Shown piece after piece: positions 35,740-46,352 of a DNA stretch of 64,000 nt. A model generated the notes under the pieces. The model was given only the letters and a program-made list of their open reading frames with translations, was not told where the DNA came from and searched no databases. Source of the stretch: Haliotis asinina. Lineage: Eukaryota > Mollusca > Gastropoda > Lepetellida > Haliotidae. Location of the stretch: the NCBI RefSeq assembly GCF_037392515.1, contig NC_090291.1, positions 14,889,001 through 14,953,000 on the forward strand, given 5' to 3'. A program made the position numbers and the translations under genes. The first letter of the stretch is position 1. Every line of letters begins with the position of its first letter.

Positions 35740-35916
35740 GCAAGGCCGGAAACCACGACCCCCTCAAGAGGCCGGAAATCATGATCCTATACAAGGCCGG
35801 AAGCCAGGACCCCGCACAAGACCGGAAGTCATGATCCTATACAAGGCCGGAAGCAAGGACTCCTCACGATGCTGGAAGTCATGATCTTATACAAGGCCGG
35901 AAGCAAGGACCCCTCT
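35740..35916 (+). repeat. 26-bp tandem repeat, about 6-7 copies
   Basis: Units combine ACAAGGCCGGAAGC with either AAGGACCCC or CATGATCCTAT, giving a two-unit alternation of about 52 bases. It is GC-rich against an AT-rich background. Confidence 0.85.
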
Positions 35917-36199
35917 TTAGACCTCAAGGACCTCACTCTTGATTGTCCTGAATATATTATTGGCAATAAAGTCATACCTAAATTCAAATAAAATATTAAT
36001 AGATTAACATATCCAAAATTCGGAACCCAAACTATTTTTCCAGGACATATAATATAGATGTGAGACAGCAAGTTAGTTTTACGTAACCTGTTTACGTGAA
36101 AATGGACATCAGACTACCATATCGTATTCTTTGTTCCAGACTTGAGAAGAAAAACTTTAGCAACATCCTCCCAACGTAATCAATATTTCCATATCCATT

Positions 36200-36335
36200 C
36201 ATATTTCATGTGTGTGTGCGAGTGTGCGTGTGTGTCTGTGTGTGTCTGTGTCTGTGTGTTCGCGTGTGTGTATGTACGTGTGAAAGGCTTGAACATATGT
36301 GTGTATGGTAAAACGTATTTTCGCAACCTTGACAG
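36200..36335 (+). repeat. Second copy of the GT-rich block of 35520-35645
   Basis: A GTGTGTGTCTGTG-type tract is followed by GTGTGAAAGGCTTGAA, then a TATGGT and TTTCGCAA segment. The order is as in 35525-35635 with about 680 bases offset. Confidence 0.7.
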
Positions 36336-37449
36336 TTTCCAAATAATATCATTAATTAGATATCTAAAGTCGAAACAGTAAATATGCCTTATCTTTTGCT
36401 CTATCACAACTAAGCCTTGTGCATACCATACCATTTCCAAACAAACAGAGCCATTATGCGTTCTTCTCCCAAAAAACATGAGACGGTATTGCCACTCTTT
36501 TAATGCACTCCTTTACCCATCTCAAGAAAGATAAATATTTTTGTTCCATGGGAATATTGCCTTAATGGAGATAACGAATTTATCGGTACTGTTTCGAGAA
36601 TTAAACACAAGCGGTTCCTTTGTTTGTTCTGTGTCTATTAAATCTCGCCTGTCGATTTCTTCAGCCAACATTCAATAAACAAGGGAATGTGTGGTTCAGC
36701 TAATCCAGAGCGTAAATTAATTCAAACTGGTGAATGGCCCTTTTCAACGCTCGAGCAAGAAGCCGAACACGTGGCGTAGATGATGAAATGTACAAGCATC
36801 GGTGTTTATTACAGTACACTGAAATAGACACGTTTGTCAGTGAAATGTACCCCGGGAAGGTCTGTCATGACATACGCTTGCAATGTGCATCGATGAGATA
36901 CCTCGGCTGCCAAGTGCACGGATTTTCTGCACAATATTCCAGGTCATAAAATACAGTTTGCAAAGAAGTCTTATCTGATCAAGGTCTGTTGTAAGGTAGA
37001 TATTTAAATATTCATTGGAAGTGTAGCTAATGTCATTCTGTTCGGCAAACGTGATTTTTTAACGACATGTCACTCACCGTGTCTGAGTGAAGTGCGCTTT
37101 AAAATTCGCATAGGATAGATTTGTTTCAAAACGGTCAAACGTGATTTATATTAAACGTTCAAATGTATGCAACAGCCAGTTCAAAACAAGCAACATATCT
37201 CTCCGGGAGTTGGGGGATGGGGAGTATTTCGTTTCGGATGAACATTTGTTTTTCTTTTGAATATGTTTGTGATGGGTGCCAACTTGCAGGAGGATACGCT
37301 CACAGTTTCAAGGACTGTTGGTGTCACGACTATCGTATAACTGTTCCTAAACACATGCTTAAATAAAATGCGATGGTATGTACTAGTCTGAAGTAGAAGT
37401 AGCAGCACTAGTAGTTTTGTTCGGTTGTTTGGTGTTGAAATAGCAGCAA

Positions 37450-37561
37450 TCTTGCAGCTATACGACAGTGGTCTGTAAACACAATCCAATGATCAACATC
37501 ATGAGCATCGATCTACGTAGCTGGAATACGCAGACATGCGTCAGCCAAGTCAGCGAGCCTG
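37450..37561 (+). mobile_element. Dispersed repeat B, 5' half interrupted by triplet array
   Basis: AGCTATACGACAGTGGTCTG, CAATGATCAACATCATGAGC and CAGCCAAGTCAGCGAGCCTG. The expected CCACCCGATCC is replaced by the GTA/GCA array. Confidence 0.83.
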
Positions 37562-37869
37562 AAGTACTGATCGTAGTGGTAGCATCAGAAGAAGTAGCAA
37601 TAGCACTAGTAGATGTTGGTGTAGTAACAGTGGTAGTAGTCGTAGCAACAGCAGTGGTAGCTGTAGTAGCGATAGGAGTAGCAATGGTGCTAGTAGTAGC
37701 AGCAGCAGCCACAGTAGTAGTAGTTGTTGTTGTTGTATTAGCAGCAGCAGCAGTAGTAGTAGTAGTAGTAGCAGTAGTAGTAGTAGTAGTAGTGGTAGTA
37801 GTTGTTGTTGCAGCAGCAGCAGTAGTAGTAGTAGTAGTAGTGGTAGTGGTAGTAGTGGTAGTAGTTGTT

Positions 37870-37939
<70 letters not shown>

Positions 37940-37955
37940 CAGTAGTAGTTGCTTT
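37562..37955 (+). repeat. Triplet array, GTA/GCA with some GTG and GTT
   Basis: Long runs of GTA alternate with GCA blocks and a few GTTGTTGTT stretches. The array is almost free of interruption from 37740 to 37950. It directly continues from a copy of dispersed repeat B, which breaks off after its GCGAGCCTGA segment. Open frames on both strands here encode only poly-Val, poly-Ala, poly-Thr or poly-Leu and are not genes. Confidence 0.95.
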
Positions 37956-39020
37956 AACGCCACTAACAATGTTGGAAAGGCTGAAGAGGTAGGTCTCGGC
38001 TATATACGACTGTGGCAATAATGCGCTATGAAAACTTCCCAGAAAACATGATGATTGGAAGTATTTAATCTGTCAGGGAATGGGAAAACTGCCGATATAA
38101 CTTGATCGACATGTTATTGATTACTTTTGGTGTGATAAAATACACTTGTTCCATAGTCATGGCGCACCACGAATTATCATCACGTCATCTCATTCAGATA
38201 CCAGTGATGTACTCGTATAATTTAAATCTACTCTCTACGGCTCTCTCTAATTTCATTAAACTAAAGCGGCGCCGATATGTAATTACTTCTATGTGTTGGG
38301 ATATATAAACAAAACAGCTTTGTTTTTATTTGCCTCCGAATTACCCTAAATTCTACTTTCTCCCTTTCGTGGCGCCTTTCACAACACGAACCCAATTTCA
38401 GGTAATGACGGTATTGATATACCGTAAAATGTTAGGCCCCAATTTCTGGTAACTGACATTAAAATCACATGAAAGAATTTCAAGTAAAGCGAAAGCGTTG
38501 AAATGACGACTTCCATTGGCGTCGTATTCTTTTGATCGATACGCCATAGAATATCACTTATATTATATATACACAGACTAAATGATTCCCTAGAAGTGCG
38601 TACCTCTACCCACCATACTCAACACAACCCTAATCATCTTAATACCACCCGGAGGGTTTTATCGGTTTACGAATTTTCTTCAGTAAATTTTATTTCTACA
38701 AACTTACATTCAAAGCTGAGACCATAACCCTGGGCAGCAAATTCAGCCAGTGCTAATCTTGCATTTACGCTCGGAGGGCACATAGTCAAAGATCTCTGTC
38801 AGGATATGCAATGAATCTTTTAATCGTTATCGTGTGTGTTGACAGTTGACGGGGAAATAATCGCAATCGTGCAAGTGTAAGGTACACAATGTGTTTGTAC
38901 GGGGTACACAAGATATCACTAAGGTACTAAGTTGGAAATGCTGGTAGGCAAGTGATGTCTAGGTCGAGGTCCTGGATCCTGATTGTGCAGGACCCGTCTG
39001 TGATGCGTGGTATATATCTA

Positions 39021-39642
39021 CAGAACCATGCAAAAAGTATTCGGACACTTGACGTAATTTCCATAGATTTACATGTTAATTTAGTGTAGCACATAATAAT
39101 ATGAATCTAATTTTCGTGAGGCCCGAGTCAAATTTTGCACATTTGTACTTACCTAGAATCACATAATTTCTGTCATATTTTCCGTTGCTTATTTATGGCA
39201 ACAATCTAGTCAACATGTGAACAGTGCCCTGAACTTTAAAATGGCGGCCTATGGGATTGTGCATTGTGGAACCATACGTACGTTGATAAATGTGATGTCA
39301 TTAGTTAAAGTTTGGTCGGAAAATTGAACCGGAATTATGTACGCAGAGCAGAGATGATTTTCAGTTTGCACAGTCAAATTTTACAAAGATCCACCCTAAA
39401 CTCACTTTGTGAAATTTATTTAAGCTACACTGAAATAACATGTAAGCACAGGGGCTTGTATCGCTTTGAAACGGCGTTCGAAAGACATATAGATGTATAG
39501 ACCCTATCCTTTTATATAGTACTAGGGTAGGGTCTATACATCTATATGTCTTTCGAACGCCGTTTCAAAGCGATACAAGCCCCTGTGCATGTAAGTCCAT
39601 GGAAATTACGTCAAGTGTACGAATACTTTTCGCACGCGTGTG
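39021..39642. mobile_element. Tc1/mariner-like MITE with about 50-bp inverted ends, split by a nested hairpin element
   Basis: The left end reads CAGAACCATGCAAAAAGTAT and continues through CACTTGACGTAATTTCC. The right end is its inverted match (read on the minus strand: GCGAAAAGTATTCG, then ACACTTGACGTAATTTCC). Both ends abut TA (39019-39020 and 39643-39644), as expected of the Tc1/mariner target duplication. The interior has no transposase frame. Without the nested insertion and its 8-bp duplication the element would be about 473 bp. Confidence 0.82.
39447..39587. mobile_element. Young 141-bp hairpin MITE with perfect 8-bp target-site duplication
   Basis: The ends are CACAGGGGCTTGTATCG and its exact inverse. 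The arms (about 39447-39509 and 39525-39587) match over about 61 bases before the first mismatch, leaving a loop of about 15 bases. CATGTAAG occurs immediately before (39439-39446) and after (39588-39595). An 8-bp duplication fits hAT- or P-type transposases. The near-identity of the arms and perfect duplication point to a recent insertion. Confidence 0.88.
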
Positions 39643-39680
39643 TACAAGCATTCTGGATGGAGCGACGTGAAAACTTATGA

Positions 39681-39682
<2 letters not shown>

Positions 39683-39753
<71 letters not shown>
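39683..39753 (+). repeat. (CT)n microsatellite, about 35 units
   Basis: A pure CT run lies about 40 bases past the right end of the Tc1/mariner-like MITE. Its purity suggests it is young and length-polymorphic. Confidence 0.97.
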
Positions 39754-39759
<6 letters not shown>

Positions 39760-39922
39760 GTATATAGGTGAGAGGGAGGGGTAAGAGGTAGTGAGGGGAG
39801 AGAGTGAGATGGAAAGAGAAGAACGCTCAAAGGGACAGGGAGAGTTTTCTGTGTTAGGTACTCTTATGATTTAAGTTTCAAAAGTCTTCATCCCATATAT
39901 AATCATGCATACAGAGACAGAT

Positions 39923-40045
39923 TCGGCGGTGTGTAATTAGTCGAGTGTGGACCACACAACCCAGTGATCGACATCCAGAGCGTAACCGGGATACAATGAT
40001 ATGAGCCCAACCGAATCAGCGATCCCAAACCACTCCCTCGCTCAC
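39923..40045 (+). mobile_element. Dispersed repeat B, degenerate middle part
   Basis: GTGTAATTAGTCGAGTGTGG, AACCCAGTGATCGACATCCA and CCGAATCAGCGATCCCAAAC are recognisable but heavily diverged. Confidence 0.6.
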
Positions 40046-41277
40046 ACATATACACATTTGTTTCTACCAGGCCCTCAACACCAATTTCACCCCCTTTGTC
40101 CAGTCCACATTGTCCACGAATTCCGGACACGATCTAAGAGCTTGTACCCTTATAAACAACATTTGTGAATACAAGTCAAGCCACCCATAACTCCCAGCGG
40201 AGGTTACACATCCCCCCAACGTAAATAATGCATAATGTCACTGATCCCATCCTAAAGGAAATTAATTCTTTCCAGATTGTAAGAAGCCACCAGTAAAGAA
40301 TAAAAGACTAGTGCTAGTCTGGTACGATCAATTAATTTGTCTAGATTTCTTTAGGCACAACTCGACGGTGACAGCGAAACGGATCGCTCGCAGCCCGGTT
40401 GATAGGCTCTTGACACTATTGTAGTTGAAGGCAAGCATGGCGGATTTACACAAGTTGGCTCAGTGGAAGCCATAAATTAGGTAAATTAGAAGTTAAATAC
40501 ACCTCTTACAGGGGTCACAGACACTTGGCAATGGAAAAGATTTACTTTCCACTCCAGAGCAGGAAAGACCTTGTCAAGATTTATTGGCCTTTGTTGCGCC
40601 CCGTTACAAGCATTCAGTATGTCTACTTGAAGTTTGGCAAAATGGGAATAAATATTGAACATGACGAAAGTGATGGAGGTGGTGTACAGACATGTTGGGT
40701 ACGTGTTGTATAATTTGATAGCGTTGTGTCAATATATGATGTCTGAACTTAGGGTCTGGCTTAGGGAATCGGAAAACGTTGCATCTTTTTAAATATAGTA
40801 TACGTTTTTACATCACATTAATAAAAAAGCGTTGTGTTTGTAAACGTTTAAAACAGACGGGTTAAAAGGTGCGTTGATAAAACGAAGTCTATATTTTCCT
40901 TTATATGGGAGGTGTACAAATATTTGTTCACAACTTCAGACTTAAGTATATGTTGGTATGGAAAGGGGATTTGGAGGGAGGTGGGGCAGTTTGTGTACGG
41001 TGGCGGGATGGAGATCAAATTCCGATTTCTTAACTTCACTGCGGGGTCGAGGGGGTGATCAAACTCTAATTTCATAATCTCATTACGGGGATGTGGGATG
41101 AAGGGTGATCAAATTCTACTTTCATAAGTATTGAGAGTGCGGAGGTATGGAGGTGTTTGTTGAATGTCTTTTGGATTTATGTTCCGCTGATAGCTGGATA
41201 CAACACAAGGAAGTGACTTCTATTGTACCGTTTATAAAATAATGCATCTTCACATCCTTTAATTGATTAGATTGGAT

Positions 41278-41672
41278 TATGTGTTGTTTCACCTCGCACT
41301 CAGCAATATTCCAGCTAGATGGCGGCGGTCTGTAAATAATCGACGCTGGACCAGGCAATCTAGTGATCAACAACATGAGCATCGATCTGCGCAATTGGGA
41401 AACTGATGACGTGTCAACCAAGTCAGCAAGCCTGACCACCCTATCCCGTTAGTCGCCTCTTACGACAAGCATAGTCACCTTTTATGGCAAGCATGGGTTG
41501 CTGAAGGCCTATTCTACCCCGGACCTTCACGGGTCGACAATCCAGTGATCGATACAATGAGCATTGAATCTACGCAACCGGGATACGCTGACCGATCTCG
41601 ATCAAGTGAGTCGCCTCTTATGACAAGCATGGGATGCTGAGAATAAATCCATTCCGGGTATTCACGGGAACC
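41278..41672 (+). mobile_element. Dispersed repeat B, full copy plus a tandem partial copy
   Basis: The full copy runs from CACTCAGCAATATTCCAGCT to CGGACCTTCACGGGTC (41535). It continues directly into a second, internally deleted copy, GACAATCCAGTGATCGATAC to CCGGGTATTCACGGGAACC (41672). Confidence 0.87.
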
Positions 41673-41914
41673 ACTTCCCTTGAAAATGAACGTAGACATA
41701 ACAGCTAATCACATTTTTTTTCTCTAATCCGCATTTAAGAAGTGTAACCATCGAAACTGTGTAAGGCGAAAATGAATATTTGCAGTAGGATAACGATGCC
41801 TCTTTGAAAATCAAGTTATCCGGAGTTCGAGACAATGTCCTATTCAACAATCGACTGCCACTATATCGACACCTGTCACATAACCTTTTTGACATTATTA
41901 TACTAAAATTACTG

Positions 41915-42212
41915 TCCCTGAGACTCGACGGTGTGTGACGTGTCGACGAGTATTTCAGTGTTCTGGTGACTCAGTATGATGTGTCACTGAGTCTGCAGTG
42001 TCTTTGTGACTCAATGTAATGTGACGAGGTGTAAGCAGTGTTCCTGAGTACGCAGTGTCCTGGTAACTGTGTGATGTGTACCGGAGTGTGCAGTATCCTT
42101 GTGATTCTGTGGTGTGTCCCTGAGCATTCAGTGTCCCGGTGATACTGTGTGGTGTGTGCCTGAGTATGGAGTGTCTTAATGGTTCTGTGTATTGAGTGTA
42201 TAGCGTCCGTGT
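41915..42212 (+). repeat. Degenerate minisatellite, about 45-bp unit
   Basis: Six to seven copies share CAGTGTCCTGGTGACTSTGT and a GTGTGTCCCTGAGT-type joint. The copies are strongly diverged. The minus-strand frame open here from 42417 encodes only the repeat. Confidence 0.8.
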
Positions 42213-42948
42213 GATGTGAGTCTTCGTTAAGGGACAGCGCAGAAGTCGTAGATGTCAAATACGGTCGCCCGTCCAAGTATTCTCCGCGACCGGCGTTGCT
42301 TAACTTTATCTGACTTGTGATCTTCGTATATACGCACAGGACTACACACCGCCATGTGTGTGTCTGTAAATTACAATCAACGGATGGCAGATCTAATCTG
42401 ACCCATGGGAAAGACAAAGATTTCCCAAATACCTTCAGTTATCATCCCTTCACCGCAAACCAAAAGAATACAAGGTAAGACTAATTAATTATCCAACAAT
42501 CACGCAGTAGTAGTCTGATTTCCCGTTTCATCTAAATCCCGTTCCATCCACAAAATACAATACACTGATCGCTATAGTGCATGCGGAAACAAGCCAGAAG
42601 CGTGAGCCCCGTCCAAATCACGTTATAAACCCCAGTCACAATCCGCAGTCAATATTTGTAATGACGGGGACTGCTTGCGAGAGATTTGATCGTATTTGCT
42701 CGGATCAGTGAGGCCAGACTTTATTGACTCAGATGTGAGTCAATGCCAGCGTGTCTTGATGTTCAACAGGCGAAAGCTGATGTTGGAGCAAAAACTATTT
42801 GTTGCGTTTTCTAAACTACAGGTTTCTAGGAATGAGTGTTGTGGTCAGTTTACTGTTGGTCATTTTGAAAGCTACATGAATCATATTTTCATATTGCTTC
42901 ATTATCAAATGGCTATGAAAGTCGAAACTGTACCCAGTATGTCTTATT

Positions 42949-43098
42949 GTGGGGTAGCCTAGGAGTCAAGGTGTTCGTTCGTCACGCTAAAGAACCGGTA
43001 TCGATTCTCTAAATGGGTACAATGTGTGTGTCCCCAGCCGTGATATTACTGGAATATTGCTAAAAACGGTATAAAAACCTAACTCACTCACTCACTCT
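42949..43098 (+). mobile_element. SINE family A, full length
   Basis: TGGGGTAGCCTAGGAGTCAA head, CGGTATCGATTCTC B box, ATATTACTGGAATATTGCTA body and (ACTC)n tail. Confidence 0.82.
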
Positions 43099-43706
43099 GT
43101 AGGTTTTATTTACTCATGATAATGTAACACAGGAATACTATATGGTAAAACCTTCACTAAAGCCACCTTTATGGTACGATATGTTATTTTTAATTAAACA
43201 CTTCTTATTTGAAGTTCAACTAGCATGTAAGTGTGTGATAATGCTTAAACCGCTGTCCATATACCCCCTTCGTTACCCCAATATGTTGACATGTTCAATA
43301 TGATAACAATGTTTGGACCTACACTAAGCTTTGGTGAATTTGTTTTGTTAAATGTGTATCCCAGTTCACAACGGTACCAATCGGAACGAGAGTAATATTA
43401 CCTGGGTCGGCATCTTCACTGCGCCTTTGCCGTCCCCTTTTCTTTAATCTTGTAGGATGAGAAGAGTTACGCACCTATTTGTAAAAATCTTAATGAAAAC
43501 CACAGTGTTTGAGTTCTAGGGATCGTCATGTTACGGAAAAGGTGTGATGCTATATGTACTGGATTTGAGGATAGTTCAAATACTTGTGGGACAATAATTT
43601 GTCCTGGTACAAGAAATGGTCATACATTTACCGTTGCCCACACACGTCACACACAGTACGTAGTATGTAAGCGGTAAAGAAACTTGTCTCACGGTACTCA
43701 TTCGAC

Positions 43707-43930
43707 CCGTGAAGATCAGGGTTAGAATTGATCTTCAACAACCCGTGTCTAGTCGTAAGAGGGGATCGGGTGGAAGGCTCACTGACTTGGTTGATACATG
43801 TCATTGTATCCCAGATACGCAGATCGATCCTCATGATGCCAGTCACTGGATTATCTGATCCAAACACGAATATTTACAGACCTTTGTCCTATAGATGTAA
43901 TATTACCGAGTGCGGCTTTAAACAACAATA
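43707..43930 (-). mobile_element. Dispersed repeat B, near full length
   Basis: Inverse: GACCCGTGAAGATCAGGGTT, GGGATCGGGTGGAAGGCTCA, CAGTCACTGGATTATCTGAT, CGAATATTTACAGACC and GAGTGCGGCTTTAAACAACA. Confidence 0.84.
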
Positions 43931-43964
43931 AAACAAACAACCTTATTACTTAGTCTTAGAACCT

Positions 43965-44064
43965 GGACCTAGATTTTCCTATGCTCTCTTAGCACTAAGA
44001 TTGTCGTAAGTTAATGTTAAATGTGTGGCGCTTAACGCTAAGAAAAGTTCGAATATCTAGGCCC
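43965..44064. mobile_element. Small MITE with TTAGCGCTAA-type core
   Basis: The ends GGACCTAGATTTTC and GAATATCTAGGCCC are inverted near-matches. The interior carries CTTAGCACTAAG and CGCTTAACGCTAAG. About 100 bp, non-coding. Confidence 0.7.
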
Positions 44065-44690
44065 TAATGCACAATCCTGTCAATTCATGCCCTTTGACGG
44101 TTTGCGAATATTCTGCGTATTTGCAACACAACAGAAAATCGGCCGTCGTTTCGGTATATTTGTTTGGTATATACCGCTCACTTCAACCCCCACTTTGATT
44201 CACCCCAATATCATTACCCCCAACACAATGCCCGTACCAATTGTATCTGGACGTGACCAGCGGACAGCTTATTACTATTTAGAAAAGGCTTACTGGAGTA
44301 AATAGTTTGGTTTCACAGACAGCAAGACAACATAGAGCCTAGTTCATATACACAGCCAGGCAGGTGCTTCGTTAACTTGTTAAATAGTGGGTCTGAGGAA
44401 TGCACTTGGTGAACTTTGAACAGCCACCACGACCTGATAATCGGCTACTTCTTACTTGACGTTAAAATGTTTGGAAACACTGTTCGATCTCTCTATGGTG
44501 ACAGACGCTCTGCAGCGTCATCAAAAACGTCTGTCTCGACATGGCGTTTATTAACGTCGTGTCCAGACGTCGCTGGATCGTGGTTGAGGTCTCTGCAACC
44601 TGTTGTGCATATATAAACAAGTTTCTTCTTTATGTAACATTTTTTTATCATGGCATGCCTTTACGATCTCATTTTCTAACATGATCCGAG

Positions 44691-44915
44691 GCAGTTGGGT
44701 AGTGCATGGCTAAACGTTCGCTCGTCACGCCGAAAACTCGGGTTCGATTCCCAACTTGTGTACTATGTGTGAAGGCTATTTTTCAACGTATGATATATCG
44801 GTGTCCGAATTATCCATTAATCTCTCTTGTATATACATATCCATCATTGTAAGTGTCCATTCATGTCCATGTGAACTAAACACACTCACTCACTCACTCA
44901 CTCACTCACTCACTC
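44691..44915 (+). mobile_element. SINE family A head and tail separated by an alien 95-bp segment
   Basis: The head has CTCGGGTTCGATTCCCAACT and GTGTGAAGGC; the (ACTC)n tail is at 44882-44915. Instead of the usual body there is a segment at about 44783-44877 beginning ACGTATGATATATCGGTGTC. The same segment occurs at 52384-52478. Confidence 0.75.
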
Positions 44916-45311
44916 TTTGAGTATGTTCAATGAACATTCATCGATGAACATAACTCTTTATCTAGCAAAAACTTCACTTCTGAAGATCAATTCCTGTACT
45001 GTTTACTTAATACTTGTAGTCGGACACCCGACTCCGATTCCTATAACGGTGACACATTTCTAGCCAATTTTGCTGAAAGAGGCTCAAAACCACATACTTA
45101 CATTCATTTTTCACAAAATTGTAAATCCATATTATAAGGTTTGTTTGGTTTTCGTTTAGTTTAACGCCGCATTCATCCCATCATATGACTGCTGTTCGTA
45201 ACGCCACAACTCTCCCACCGGACTAAACAGTGATTGATATTATGAGCATACGAACGGAGTACGACTAAACGTATTTAAAGTCCCCGAGCTTCGCCTCCCG
45301 ATCCAGGATGC

Positions 45312-45421
45312 CGTTGTACAAGCGACCTTAGCGCTAAGTTGGCCGTACCTCCCATACCTTACCATAGACATGCGATAGCCTTAGCGCTAAGGTTGTAGCG
45401 CTAAGGTTGTTTTGTATAACG
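45312..45421. mobile_element. MITE, first of an adjacent pair
   Basis: CGTTGTACAAGCGACCTTAG at the left end inversely matches CTAAGGTTGTTTTGTATAACG at the right. Internal TTAGCGCTAAGG palindromes occur three times. Confidence 0.75.
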
Positions 45422-45429
45422 GCGCCCAG

Positions 45430-45537
45430 GGTCCGGTTTCAAAAAGCTCCCGTAACGCGACGCTTGACGTAAGTCCGCGTTCATGTATACGTCTTTACGA
45501 TCGTCTTAGCGCTACGAACGCTTTATTAAACTGGACC
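45430..45537. mobile_element. MITE, second of an adjacent pair
   Basis: GGTCCGGTTTCAAAAAGC at the left inversely matches GCTTTATTAAACTGGACC at the right. The interior has CTTAGCGCTACG. It begins eight bases after the previous MITE ends and shares the TTAGCGC motif with it. Confidence 0.75.
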
Positions 45538-46352
45538 AAGCCTTAGTTAACTGGGACCTCATCCACAGATATGCCCTTCATCGAACTTACAAAGGAACTT
45601 ACGTTACACCAATTTTGTCTGGTGCACCCTTCCATACTTTCGCTAATGTAATCCCGTACGCACGGAGCTGAAATGTCAGACTTTTCATTTAAATGTATAG
45701 CGATATACGCACATTGCATTAATAATGTGCCTTTAATGGATTTGAACTTTAAAGATAGTGTGTAGGTGCATATACATTAAAATTCGCAGTCCCCAGAGAC
45801 CGAAAAGAGTAGCAACTCTTGCATATAACCTAATTTAGTTTACTGTCAATAAAACTCCGATATACTTAATATTTCATTTCAAAATTGTACTTTTCGGTCA
45901 TTTTGTCTATATCTGAAACTTGTACCTGTCGGCTAATATTTCAAACACCTGTTTCCTGTTTGTTAATAATATACCAGCTGTCTTGTCCCTAAGAACGCTT
46001 ACAGTAGGAAGTTACTTACACTGTAATAAAATATTGAATTTATTCCCTGTGGTACTAAAACACTTACAAATATTACATTGAGGTAAATGATAAGTGAACA
46101 ATGTTCTTAATAACCCTCCGGTAATTTTAGCATATCCTCGAGTCGGTATAACAATTAATAAATTCAATTCATTCAATTATTTTAATACAATACGTTCAAT
46201 AATGTCGCTGTTATTTCATAATGAATGTGGAATTCACACAATGCCTTGAATGTGACGGTAAATTACAGGCATCAGCAGTGTTTACTTTTAATAGTTTGAA
46301 AGATAAACACAAGCACTCAGATTGACAATAATTACAAACCAGTTCACAAGCA

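Larger units (their letters stand above)
31443..39018. other. Intergenic DNA after APCDD1
   Basis: Contains the probable 3' UTR, then SINE and repeat B fragments, GT-rich duplications, the 26-bp repeat and the first triplet array, listed separately. No protein-coding region is supported. Confidence 0.7.
39754..46352. other. Intergenic DNA before the 6-kb array
   Basis: Contains the 41915 minisatellite, SINE and repeat B copies and three small MITEs, listed separately. 45540-46350 is AT-rich with no recognised element and no coding evidence. Confidence 0.65.

Noticed and set aside
37458..38018. Open frames encoding poly-Thr/Ala, poly-Val or poly-Leu
   Set aside because: They follow directly from the GTA/GCA array, occur in several frames and on both strands, and have no non-repetitive domain.
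41971..42417. 148-codon minus-strand frame rich in His/Thr
   Set aside because: Most of it is the 45-bp degenerate minisatellite read in one frame.
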